Positions 7,585 through 15,327 of a DNA stretch of 24,807 bases are shown piece after piece. The translations under genes and the position numbers were made by a program. Numbering within the stretch: position 1 is the first letter of the stretch; the number at the start of each line of letters is the position of its first letter. The stretch spans positions 1 through 24,807 of the forward strand of contig CAYMRF010000015.1 of NCBI GenBank assembly GCA_964392765.1, given 5' to 3'. The stretch is from BTUB01 sp964392765. Lineage in GTDB: Bacteria; Babelota; Babeliae; Babelales; Vermiphilaceae. The notes beneath the pieces were generated by a model that worked only from the letters and a program-made list of their open reading frames with translations, was not told the DNA's origin and did not search any database.

Positions 7585-8976
7585 TTAATACGAAGAACTT
7601 AATATATCTTCTTCAATTTGTTTAAGTGTCGCTTGAAATTCATTATTCTCTTGCGCATGCGATTGCACTTTATCAAGCGCATGCATCACCGTAGAATGAT
7701 CGCGACCGCCTAAAAATATGCCGATATCTCGCAAAGACTTATCGGTAATTTTTTTCATGAGAAACATGGTTACTTGGCGAACAAATGAAAGCTCTTTGCT
7801 TCTATTTTTTGAACGTAAAGCTGAAAGATCATACGAATAATGTTTGCCTATGCATTTTATAATTCGTTCAAAACCTATATTAGTTTTATTAACCTCTTGG
7901 GCGCGAATAAGGACCTTTTGAGCAAGCTCAATGGTAATGGGTTGGTTGGTGAGTGATGCGAATGCCATCACGCGAATGAGCGACCCTTCAAGCTCTCGCA
8001 CATTTGAAACCACCCGCGATGCAATAAAATGGGCTACTTCATCAGAGAGATTTTCATGATTGAGCTCGGCCTTTTTCTTCAGAATAGCAACTTTTGTCTC
8101 TAAGGTGGGCACATGCATATCCACCACTAATCCCCAGGACAAGCGGTACTTCAAACGTTCTGCAATTCCAGAAATATCATGGGGAAATAGGTCGCTTGAA
8201 AACACAATCTGCTTTTCGGCATCATATAAGGTGTTAAAAATGTGAAAAAAAGCTTCTTGAGTAGATTCTTTATTGGAAATAAATTGAATATCATCAATCA
8301 ATAAAACATCGACATTTTTGTATTTTAATTGAAATTGATGAATTTTATCAAAGCGTATCGCATTAATAAATTCATTCACAAATCGATCCGCCGTTTGATA
8401 CAGCGTAACAGCCTTTTTATGCCGTTGCTTTATTTCCGCGCCAATTGCATGCAACAGATGAGTTTTTCCTAATCCCGAACCACCATAAATAAAAAGAGGA
8501 TTATAAATTTGGCCAGGTTTTTCCGCGACTGCTTGAGCAGCCGCATACGCGAGTGAATTATTGGGCCCCACCACAAATGAATCAAATGAATATGAACGAT
8601 TGCCAGTTCCAGAAGATTTTCTTTTGAGCAAGGATTCAGCCGGCAATACGGTATCATGCCTCGCAGCTTGGACTAATTGGGTTGAGGGAGCAGGGGCATT
8701 GGCGACTACTTCCGCCTCGGCAGCCATCTGTGCACCCATAAAAACAACTTTAACCAGATCGACATTGAGTAAACGTTTTAAATGGAGCTCAATCAAGGGG
8801 ACATAATTGCTTTTGATCCAATCTTGCACAAAAGCATTGGGCGCTTGCAAATAAACTATTTTATTATGCTGATCCCATTGTTGCAAAGAAACAGCTTTAA
8901 ACCATGTTTCAACAACACGGCTGCCTGCCTCTTCTTTTACAATTTTTAGAAACTCTTGCCAAATATTATGCACCAC
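7585..8976 (-). CDS. dnaA: Chromosomal replication initiator protein DnaA
   Basis: Binds DnaA boxes at oriC and opens the duplex. The 463-residue length and four-domain plan are normal. Domain I is at about 1-75 (IWQEFLKIV...TWFKAV...), followed by a short Ala/Pro-rich linker to about 120. The AAA+ domain has Walker A GGSGLGKT (165-172), Walker B VLLIDDIQFI and the RLKYRLSWGL arginine-finger helix. Domain IV carries the DnaA signature KSLRDIGIFLGGRDHSTVMHA (ending at residue 433). The start is GTG at 8974-8976, followed at once by a second GTG; no strong Shine-Dalgarno is visible for either. A palindromic element lies just upstream. No dnaN follows and I saw no DnaA-box cluster nearby, so there is no support for oriC here. 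Confidence 0.96.
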   Translation of the reverse strand: MVHNIWQEFLKIVKEEAGSRVVETWFKAVSLQQWDQHNKIVYLQAPNAFVQDWIKSNYVPLIELHLKRLLNVDLVKVVFMGAQMAAEAEVVANAPAPSTQLVQAARHDTVLPAESLLKRKSSGTGNRSYSFDSFVVGPNNSLAYAAAQAVAEKPGQIYNPLFIYGGSGLGKTHLLHAIGAEIKQRHKKAVTLYQTADRFVNEFINAIRFDKIHQFQLKYKNVDVLLIDDIQFISNKESTQEAFFHIFNTLYDAEKQIVFSSDLFPHDISGIAERLKYRLSWGLVVDMHVPTLETKVAILKKKAELNHENLSDEVAHFIASRVVSNVRELEGSLIRVMAFASLTNQPITIELAQKVLIRAQEVNKTNIGFERIIKCIGKHYSYDLSALRSKNRSKELSFVRQVTMFLMKKITDKSLRDIGIFLGGRDHSTVMHALDKVQSHAQENNEFQATLKQIEEDILSSSY

Positions 8977-9006
8977 GAAAAATCTCAGCCCAATTACGAC
9001 ATTAAC

Positions 9007-9086
9007 CCGTTCGCTTCGAGTGAGGCCGTTAGGCCGAATCGAGAAGTTACATTTCTCGACTCACGCTGTTCGCTCGAAACGAGCGG
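9007..9086. repeat. Palindromic repeat element C, upstream of dnaA
   Basis: An 80-base imperfect inverted repeat. The left arm CCGTTCGCTTCGAG pairs with CTCGAAACGAGCGG (9073-9086) at 12 of 14 positions. Inside it are GGCC-GTTA-GGCC (9024-9035) and a perfect 7-bp hairpin TCGAGAA-loop-TTCTCGA (9039-9059). It is GC-rich against AT-rich surroundings and shares its CCGTTCG end and nested hairpins with element A. It lies 31 bases before the dnaA start, so it is in the dnaA leader or promoter region. The rest of 8977-9159 shows no convincing promoter. Confidence 0.65.
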
Positions 9087-9159
9087 AGAATATAAAAATT
9101 ATTTATTGCGCCGCGTTATTTAACTGTACCAGAACAAGAATTTTTGGAAAAGAATCAAA

Positions 9160-10311
9160 TTAAAAGCACGCTTTAATGCCATCGCAAATACCTTGCGCAT
9201 AGATTTTCTGAAATTTCGGATCGCTCAAACGCGCAGCCGCAGGCCCTGATAAATAATCGGTTTCAATAAGAATTCCGGGCCATTTGATTCCCATGAGCAT
9301 TTGCGTGGCTGCATGGTGCACTTTTCTATCATGAGGAGCATAACCATGATCTTTAATAGTTTTTAAGATAGAAGCATGCACTTTTTGTGCGAGCATTTTA
9401 CTTTGCAGATTTTTTTGTTCATCCGACGCTTGAATCATAATATCAATAGCAGTCTCTAAACCGGTATTTTTTGTAAACAAATTAGAAGCCAAGCAGAAAG
9501 TCTCTAACCCCTGCACCTGCGGATTCGGGCAATTATTGGCATGCAACGATACTAAAATTGCATTGCTTGCAACCTTATTAGCGATATAGGTTCGCTCATC
9601 AAGAGCAATAAAGCGATCATCAGTTCGTGTAAAAACTATTTTAAAACCACTTTTATTGAGCTCTTTTGCCAACTCTTTGCCGATCGCCAGAGCAACATCT
9701 TTCTCTGCGACTCCTGCAACGCTTGAAGTTCCCGGATCTTTACCCCCATGGCCACAATCAATAATTACAATAGGCTTGGCATTATAGGTAGTGCGTAATA
9801 CATTTTGATCTTTTTTTTGCTTCAATGAATCCAAAAGTGATTTATTAAGCAACCGAAACTCAACACTTTTTGCTTTAGTTATAGCATCAAAAGAATCATA
9901 CGTTACCAAGACATTTTTGGGATTATAAACAATCTTTATCTCAATTCCCGGCGCTGGCGTTTTAACCTCACGAACAGTGGCACTATAATTTTCTTGAGAT
10001 GCATTATTGAGCGCATTCACCATCTCTTTTGTTTCATTACCTTTAAAGGTGGTGATGGGAATAAAAAAGAGCATCTCTTGAAACTCTTTTTTAATTGATG
10101 GCTTGGTGCTTTTGTGAAGTACTAACGGTTCCCGATCAAAATAAAGCACTATCTTTGCAAGTTCGATATGCGAGAGCACATCAGAATCAGTCATCATACG
10201 ATGATGAAACACTTTCTGCAGCTGATTGGTAGAGGTATTATCAGCCTGCTGAATCTGCGCATAGGCAGCAAATCCAATGCCACAGAGTAACACGAGTAGG
10301 GTACGTTTCAT
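9160..10311 (-). CDS. Exported N-acetylmuramoyl-L-alanine amidase (Amidase_3)
   Basis: Zinc amidase that cuts the bond between N-acetylmuramic acid and the peptide stem of peptidoglycan in the periplasm, usually for daughter-cell separation or wall recycling. The 383-residue product has a signal peptide (1-18, ending AAYA). An N-terminal beta-rich region (about 35-155) fits the AMIN-type septal targeting role. The catalytic domain is at 178-383. All four catalytic or zinc residues are visible: H188 in IDCGHGGKDPG, E203 in AEKDVAL, H257 in SLHANN, and E350 in ILIETDYLSG. AAGGA sits 8 bases before the ATG. The gene begins 4 bases after the C39-like peptidase gene, so they form an operon. Confidence 0.92.
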   Translation of the reverse strand: MKRTLLVLLCGIGFAAYAQIQQADNTSTNQLQKVFHHRMMTDSDVLSHIELAKIVLYFDREPLVLHKSTKPSIKKEFQEMLFFIPITTFKGNETKEMVNALNNASQENYSATVREVKTPAPGIEIKIVYNPKNVLVTYDSFDAITKAKSVEFRLLNKSLLDSLKQKKDQNVLRTTYNAKPIVIIDCGHGGKDPGTSSVAGVAEKDVALAIGKELAKELNKSGFKIVFTRTDDRFIALDERTYIANKVASNAILVSLHANNCPNPQVQGLETFCLASNLFTKNTGLETAIDIMIQASDEQKNLQSKMLAQKVHASILKTIKDHGYAPHDRKVHHAATQMLMGIKWPGILIETDYLSGPAAARLSDPKFQKIYAQGICDGIKACF

Positions 10312-10315
10312 AACA

Positions 10316-11362
10316 TTATCCTTGGGTTATAGGATCAGCTAAATATGCAAGTCGATGAGAACGCTCCCAGGCTTGCATGAAATTTTTTAATTCGTAACGC
10401 ATTTTGCTTAATTTAGAATCAGCAACGGCCGGATCATGGCAAATAACTTCCCTCGTCTTATTATCGTAGCCGACTACCACTAAAAGATGCCCATTATGAT
10501 AGACTTTTGGCGCGCCATGAAGATGACCACGCACACTCACTACCACCGGAATTCCTTTGCATAAATGATCATGAAGATTCTTAAAAGAGTTTAAACGTGC
10601 CACTGCAAATAAAATTTTGCCGCCCGAAAGCTCAAACGCATGCGCAAGGTTAAAGGGCCAGCTTCCGTAGTTGCCAAGTCCTCGATCATGAGATTTTTCA
10701 GCAAAATCAATAGGATCAATCTGCTGAGCTAATAAATAGCTGGTGAGCATGGTGCAAGAAGTCGGCGAGCAGAGCCCATCATTGCGTGGGTGTTCTAACT
10801 CGAATTGAGAAATCTGAGGAACCCCTTTTATGTGAACTGACGTTAAAAGCGCCATTTGAAACTCTTTTTCCGCATTAAATTCATTAAAGTTAGAAACATT
10901 CACAGCAAAAGACTTTATCAAAGAAATATCAGCTCCATCGCTGCTTGCCAACTTAATAGCAAATGCATCGGCAACCACATCTTGCGCTGATTCTAAACGC
11001 ACATGATGATAGCTTGAATTTCCATCAGGCTGGGTTTTGAATGATTTTTGTTCATGTGCTCCCCACGTGATCATATGGTGCCACTTGCTCCATTTTTTAG
11101 TTGCCGCATTTCTTACTTGTGCAAAAAACGTAAAATGTCCTTGTTCTGGGCGAAATGCATTCCAACTAAACACAAGTTGCGTAAATACCGGCAAATCAGT
11201 TTTTGCAAAAGCTAAAGAACGTTTTTGCTTGTTAAGTTCTTGTTCACTTTCGGTAAAACTTTTACGATGAAGCCATGTCCATTGTTTATTTTCAGCAAAA
11301 CTATTGGCTGAAATCAAAATAAAACCCACTATTAAAAGCAAATTTCTTATAAGCACGCTCAT
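10316..11362 (-). CDS. Exported C39-like cysteine peptidase
   Basis: The 348-residue product has a signal peptide (1-22, ending NSFA). An N-terminal beta-sandwich-like region (about 55-155; Trp/Phe-rich, LVFSWNAFRPEQGHFTFFAQVR) is followed by a papain-fold Peptidase_C39_2 domain. Visible active-site candidates are Q183 (VPQISQ), C198 (GLCSPTSCTM), H292 (NGHLLVVVGYD) and D310 (CHDPA). The substrate is unknown; proteins of this plan are usually annotated as exported C39-family peptidases. AAGGGGAG precedes the ATG. It is the first gene of the unit with the amidase, which suggests a wall-related job. Upstream, 11363-11565 is a divergent promoter region. Confidence 0.83.
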   Translation of the reverse strand: MSVLIRNLLLIVGFILISANSFAENKQWTWLHRKSFTESEQELNKQKRSLAFAKTDLPVFTQLVFSWNAFRPEQGHFTFFAQVRNAATKKWSKWHHMITWGAHEQKSFKTQPDGNSSYHHVRLESAQDVVADAFAIKLASSDGADISLIKSFAVNVSNFNEFNAEKEFQMALLTSVHIKGVPQISQFELEHPRNDGLCSPTSCTMLTSYLLAQQIDPIDFAEKSHDRGLGNYGSWPFNLAHAFELSGGKILFAVARLNSFKNLHDHLCKGIPVVVSVRGHLHGAPKVYHNGHLLVVVGYDNKTREVICHDPAVADSKLSKMRYELKNFMQAWERSHRLAYLADPITQG

Positions 11363-11565
11363 TATACCACTCCCCTTAGAATAATTTTCTCCACCGATGT
11401 TTTATTTACTATTATAATACTTTTTGAATATAATTTACTCAATGGTTTCATTTTGAAAGCTAAATTTTTGAGTACCTAAGTGATTTCTTGCATACAACTC
11501 TATTATTCTCCGCTTTAATGCGAGATAATAAAAAAGAATAACACAAAAAAACGGAGAATAAACCA

Positions 11566-12840
11566 ATGCGACTCCTCAAAAAAGCTTTTATTTTCACTCT
11601 TTTTAGTTTTGCATTTTGCGCTGATGCACGCAAAGCATTTGTGATTGTACCCGTAGCGGATGTGGTCGGCGAACCCATTAAGACATTTGGTCTGGGCAAA
11701 ACCAATAAAGAATCATATGAAAAAATTGCTATCTGCGGAGGCCCAAGCGCACCTTCAAGCGGAGCTCCCCGAATTCATCAATTACTTTTTAATGAAACCG
11801 TAGAGATTTTGCATGATGAGCCAACCACTGCCGGAGACGAAGAAGAAGTATGCATCGCTTTTGATGGAGCATTTTTTATTACTTCCACACTGAATAAGCC
11901 GCAACACATTTTTTGGACTCGTAAAAAAAACCTCTTATCATTTGAAAAGCTAGAAAAGAAAAATTTAGATCTGGAAAAAATTCCCACTACTCCTTCATTT
12001 AAAAATCCCAAAGCAGAATCTCATGCTCACATTATAGGGCTCATACAACCGTTTGAGGATGTAGCCAGCAACACAACATTTTCTGTTGGAACGCGCTTTG
12101 TTTATGATCCTGCTCAAAGCACGCAAACTCATTTTGCCGCATATGCATTTGATCGTAATACCACCTCATTTCAAATTCTTATGATTCCCAAACCATTTGC
12201 CAATCCAATTCACCATAAACATTATAGCAAAGAGGTAATTCTTTGCTTCATTCGTCTTTTGCGAAGCTGGATAGCTGGTAATGGAATAATTGCCTACGTA
12301 TGGGGAGGATGCAGCTATACTGCACATTGCCCTAATCAACCGGCAACGCTCATAACTAAATCACTTGAAAAAAGGAAGGTTGTGCAAGTATATGAACGCG
12401 AGTACTGCCAAAAAAATCCTATGACCGGATTTGACTGTTCGGGAATAATTCTCCGCGCTGCGCAACTGTGCGGCATTCCTTATTTTTTCAAAAATACCTA
12501 TACGCTGGCCCACTTTTTAAAATCGCTGGGAATCGATGATCATCTGCACGAAGGCGATCTTATTTGGATTCCCGGGCATGTGATGATCGTGAGTGATATT
12601 ACGCATAACAAACTTATTGAAGCGCGTGGATATACTCATGATTATGGATATGTTCAAGAAATTGAGCTTGAAAAAGTGTTTAAGGGAATCAAAACATACA
12701 AGCAATTACTGAGTGCCTACTATGGGCACAGACCGCTCAATCGATTGGATAAATCAGGAAAAGCGGTAGAATATATAGAGCATTTTAAATTGCTTAAACT
12801 TGAATCTGCATGGCATTACGATTCTTTTAATCATCAGTAA
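11566..12840 (+). CDS. Exported NlpC/P60-family cysteine peptidase
   Basis: A probable peptidoglycan stem-peptide hydrolase. The 424-residue product has a signal peptide (about 1-21, ending ADA). N-terminal SH3b-like strands follow (VADVVGEP... PRIHQLLFNETVEILHDE), as in YkfC-type enzymes. The C-terminal NlpC/P60 domain has YVWGGCSY, the nucleophile in TGFDCSG (C291, codon 12436-12438) and the histidine in PGHVMIV (H338, codon 12577-12579). The third catalytic position, usually His/Asn/Gln, appears as Glu in LIEARGY (E352), so the polar residue is unusual. GGAG precedes the ATG by 9 bases. It is followed by a paralogue at 13181 that has lost the active site. Confidence 0.9.
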   Translation: MRLLKKAFIFTLFSFAFCADARKAFVIVPVADVVGEPIKTFGLGKTNKESYEKIAICGGPSAPSSGAPRIHQLLFNETVEILHDEPTTAGDEEEVCIAFDGAFFITSTLNKPQHIFWTRKKNLLSFEKLEKKNLDLEKIPTTPSFKNPKAESHAHIIGLIQPFEDVASNTTFSVGTRFVYDPAQSTQTHFAAYAFDRNTTSFQILMIPKPFANPIHHKHYSKEVILCFIRLLRSWIAGNGIIAYVWGGCSYTAHCPNQPATLITKSLEKRKVVQVYEREYCQKNPMTGFDCSGIILRAAQLCGIPYFFKNTYTLAHFLKSLGIDDHLHEGDLIWIPGHVMIVSDITHNKLIEARGYTHDYGYVQEIELEKVFKGIKTYKQLLSAYYGHRPLNRLDKSGKAVEYIEHFKLLKLESAWHYDSFNHQ

Positions 12841-12890
12841 TCTGAGCCTAATTTAAGAAAAAATTGATCAATGAACAAATTTTGTTAAGG

Positions 12891-13089
12891 CCGTTCGTGG
12901 TGCCCTTCGACAGGCTCAGGATAAAATCCGCCAGCCCGCGATGTGCCTGCCCGCCGAAACTTGCCGAGTCTGAAGACCCGGATAAGTGTAGGCTGGGTCT
13001 CGAATCCATACGGCCGTCTATTATATGATTTTCAATTAATTTTTATGGTCCGATAACGCTCGCTTTCGCGAGCTACTCACCACGAACGG
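12891..13089. repeat. MITE-like palindromic element A with 12-bp terminal inverted repeats
   Basis: CCGTTCGTGGTG (12891-12902) is perfectly inverted as CACCACGAACGG (13078-13089), bounding 199 bases. The interior includes CTTCGACAGGCTCAGG, a block TTGCCGAG...GGATAAGTGTAG (12961-12991) and a perfect hairpin GCTCGC-TTTC-GCGAGC (13058-13073). It has no coding capacity. It fills most of the 340-base gap between the NlpC/P60 paralogues; the rest of the gap is AT-rich leader sequence for the second gene. I saw no target-site duplication outside the 12-bp ends. It may be non-autonomous mobile DNA or a transcription-terminating palindrome. Confidence 0.7.
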
Positions 13090-13180
13090 GGATAGGCTAA
13101 TTAGAGCGTATTGTTTCTTACAACTCAATTAAGTATACTCGTGTAACTCTATTATCCTACTTTTAAAGAGGTTTTTCTCA

Positions 13181-14389
13181 ATGAATAAAAAAACATTTTC
13201 TCTGGCATTAATCAGCTTGCTTTTTTCACCGGTGCGTGGCGCGGATCCATATCGCGCATTTTGTAAATCTCCGGTTGCTGATATAGTCATAACACCGTTG
13301 GAAGCTGAAAATGCCACCTACGAGCAAATCAAATCTTTTTATGACAACCTTCCTGCCTCATGGGGCCCTTCAAAAATTGATCAACTGGCATGCCCGCGCA
13401 TCCATCAACTATTGTTACATGAAATAGTAACAGTCTTAGAAGAAAATAATTTTGAAGCACATGTAGAGATTCTCCCGTTATTTGCGGCGCGTGATGCTCA
13501 AACACTGCAATCAGTACACGGATGGATGCTAAAAGAACATTTGTGCAAATTTGATGAAGAATGCATGCCATTTCTACCACAACCAATTGATTGGCAATCC
13601 GGAATCATCAATGATAATGATCAAACAGTGGCACTCATAAGCCCCTATGTTGATCAAAACAACCGGTTATATTCAGCGGGAACTCGTTTTGCGTTAACGC
13701 GCGAAATGGACGAAAATTTTCATGCAATCACCTTTGATAATCAACTGAATAATTTCAGAGAAATATCATTACCACAGTCAATCTGCGCGTATCAACCTGC
13801 ATTAGCGCAATATGATAAGCGCATGTTATTTTGCACGCTAATTACTATGTGGGCAGAAATTCCTGATTTAGCTATTCCCTTAATTTGGGGCGGCGCAAGT
13901 ATTGGCGGCGCTTATGAGCAAAATGATTATTTTTCCGCTGAGCGCTTCATTCAAAATAAAACGTTACAAGTCTGGGATCGGCCACTCTACGGCTTTACCC
14001 CTCATATGGGGCTTGATGCTTCTACTCTAATTTCACGCGCAGCGCAGTTAGTAGGCATCCCCTATTTTTGTAAAAACTCGATAACCGCATCATTAATGCT
14101 CGATGAATTAGCCGTAAACGAATATCCGCTTGAAGGCGATATCATCTGGATTCCGGGAGGATTATTGGTTATTGCTGATATGGAAAACAATGCTCTAATC
14201 ACGGCAATGAGCTATACTTCTGGCTATGGCTGTGTAGTAAAACTTCCTATTAGCGCAGTGTTTAAAGATATTACAACGATTAATGATTTAGTTGTTGCAA
14301 AAAATTCTGGCCAATCTTTGATTGCATTAAATCGAGATGGAAGCGTAGCGCGAGAAGTAACAGAATTTAAAATATTAAAATTGATGTAA
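13181..14389 (+). CDS. Exported NlpC/P60 paralogue lacking catalytic Cys and His (pseudoenzyme)
   Basis: The 402-residue product has a signal peptide (1-20, ending VRG). It aligns along its length with the 11566 gene: PVADIV..., PRIHQLLLHEIVTVLEE, SAGTRFAL, LIWGGASIGG, ISRAAQLVGIPYF and GDIIWIPGG. The active site is gone. DCSG reads DAST (A280, codon 14018-14020), PGHVMIV reads PGGLLVI (G327, codon 14159-14161), and the third position is Thr (T341, codon 14201-14203). The frame is otherwise intact with a good AGAGG ribosome site, so this is a maintained gene rather than a decaying one. It might bind peptide ligands or regulate its neighbour. Palindromic elements lie upstream (A) and directly downstream (B). 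Confidence 0.88.
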   Translation: MNKKTFSLALISLLFSPVRGADPYRAFCKSPVADIVITPLEAENATYEQIKSFYDNLPASWGPSKIDQLACPRIHQLLLHEIVTVLEENNFEAHVEILPLFAARDAQTLQSVHGWMLKEHLCKFDEECMPFLPQPIDWQSGIINDNDQTVALISPYVDQNNRLYSAGTRFALTREMDENFHAITFDNQLNNFREISLPQSICAYQPALAQYDKRMLFCTLITMWAEIPDLAIPLIWGGASIGGAYEQNDYFSAERFIQNKTLQVWDRPLYGFTPHMGLDASTLISRAAQLVGIPYFCKNSITASLMLDELAVNEYPLEGDIIWIPGGLLVIADMENNALITAMSYTSGYGCVVKLPISAVFKDITTINDLVVAKNSGQSLIALNRDGSVAREVTEFKILKLM

Positions 14390-14390
14390 G

Positions 14391-14531
14391 CACACATCCT
14401 GAGTAGCAGCCAAAGGCTGCATATCGAAGGATTGAGTAACTTTGCATGCAACATGACTACGCTTTGTACTTTTTATTAACAAGTTGGTCTGTCCTTCGAT
14501 ACGCTGCTATTGCAGCTACTCAGGATGTGTG
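14391..14531. repeat. MITE-like palindromic element B
   Basis: A perfect 17-bp terminal inverted repeat: CACACATCCTGAGTAGC at 14391-14407 and its complement at 14515-14531. Inside, ATCGAAGGA (left) and TCCTTCGAT (right) form a second inverted pair. The centre is AT-rich and non-coding. It begins one base after the stop of the NlpC/P60 paralogue and ends 40 bases before the stop of the convergent pssA, so it could act as a bidirectional terminator as well as being a repeat element. Confidence 0.72.
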
Positions 14532-14571
14532 GCTTTGTCTTTAATCTACAAACAACATAACTATGTAAAAT

Positions 14572-15327
14572 CTATTTAGACTTCAACCAAGAACGAATAA
14601 TTTCCTTGAAGATCGCAATAGCAAAACTGGCACCAATGTAGGTCACCGCAATTGCTAAGAAAATAGGATAGCCTTTAATAAATGCATATCCTGCCATTAT
14701 AGCGCAAAGACTCAAAACCAATAAAGTAGTTATCCGTAATTTCACATGCTTAATTGATGGAAATTTAATTGATGAGATCATCAGCAGCGCCACCACGCTT
14801 ACTAAAAAAGCGATATATTCTGGTTTGAGTACTTTTGCAAATACTGATGCCGCAATCCATTTTTCATAAATGATAATATTAGCAAAAAAGAATGCGGCGA
14901 AAGTAGTTGGCAAACCAATAAATGAAGTGGTAGGAGTTCCGGAATTAGCATTAAATCGCGCAAGTCTAAATAAACCAGCACACAAGAATAATCCTAAAAC
15001 ACACATGCCAAAGGTACCCAGCTGATGCAAAGACCAACTATAAAGCAAAATTGCGGGCGCAAAACAAAATGATATAGCGTCGCACAATGAATCCAATTCC
15101 ATTCCCAAAACACTGGTAGAGCCAAACCAGCGCGCCAAACGGCCATCACACAAGTCTAAAAGTGCTGCAAGTAAAATAAGAAATGCGGCAGTCATAAATG
15201 CTTCATCAAGCGTTTTTATCACCGAAAGAAACCCGCACAACGCATTTCCAAAAGTAAACAAAAAGGGAATTATAAACAGATTTTTTTTGCCCGAATTTTG
15301 TATCTTTTTAAAAGAAATCAGTTTCAT
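14572..15327 (-). CDS. pssA: CDP-diacylglycerol--serine O-phosphatidyltransferase
   Basis: Makes phosphatidylserine from CDP-diacylglycerol and serine in the inner membrane, the step before psd. The 251-residue protein has many hydrophobic segments and the complete CDP-alcohol phosphotransferase signature DxxDGxxARx8GxxxDxxxD, starting at DLCDGRLAR and ending at MELDSLCD. GNALCGFLSV before it and FRLARFN after it are typical of bacterial type II PssA. The ATG overlaps the psd stop as ATGA (15324-15327), with AGGGAG upstream, so the two are translationally coupled. Confidence 0.93.
   Translation of the reverse strand: MKLISFKKIQNSGKKNLFIIPFLFTFGNALCGFLSVIKTLDEAFMTAAFLILLAALLDLCDGRLARWFGSTSVLGMELDSLCDAISFCFAPAILLYSWSLHQLGTFGMCVLGLFLCAGLFRLARFNANSGTPTTSFIGLPTTFAAFFFANIIIYEKWIAASVFAKVLKPEYIAFLVSVVALLMISSIKFPSIKHVKLRITTLLVLSLCAIMAGYAFIKGYPIFLAIAVTYIGASFAIAIFKEIIRSWLKSK

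Noticed and set aside
8977..9159. Possible oriC next to dnaA
   Set aside because: I found no TTATNCACA-type DnaA boxes, no AT-rich repeat cluster and no dnaN neighbour; the gap holds a palindromic element instead.
12841..13180. CRISPR array or small coding gene in the longest gene-free gap
   Set aside because: There are no regularly spaced direct repeats and no credible reading frame; the gap is explained by an inverted-repeat element.
13181..14389. NlpC/P60 paralogue as a decaying pseudogene
   Set aside because: The frame is intact over its full length, with a signal peptide, a good ribosome site and fold-defining residues kept; only active-site residues differ.
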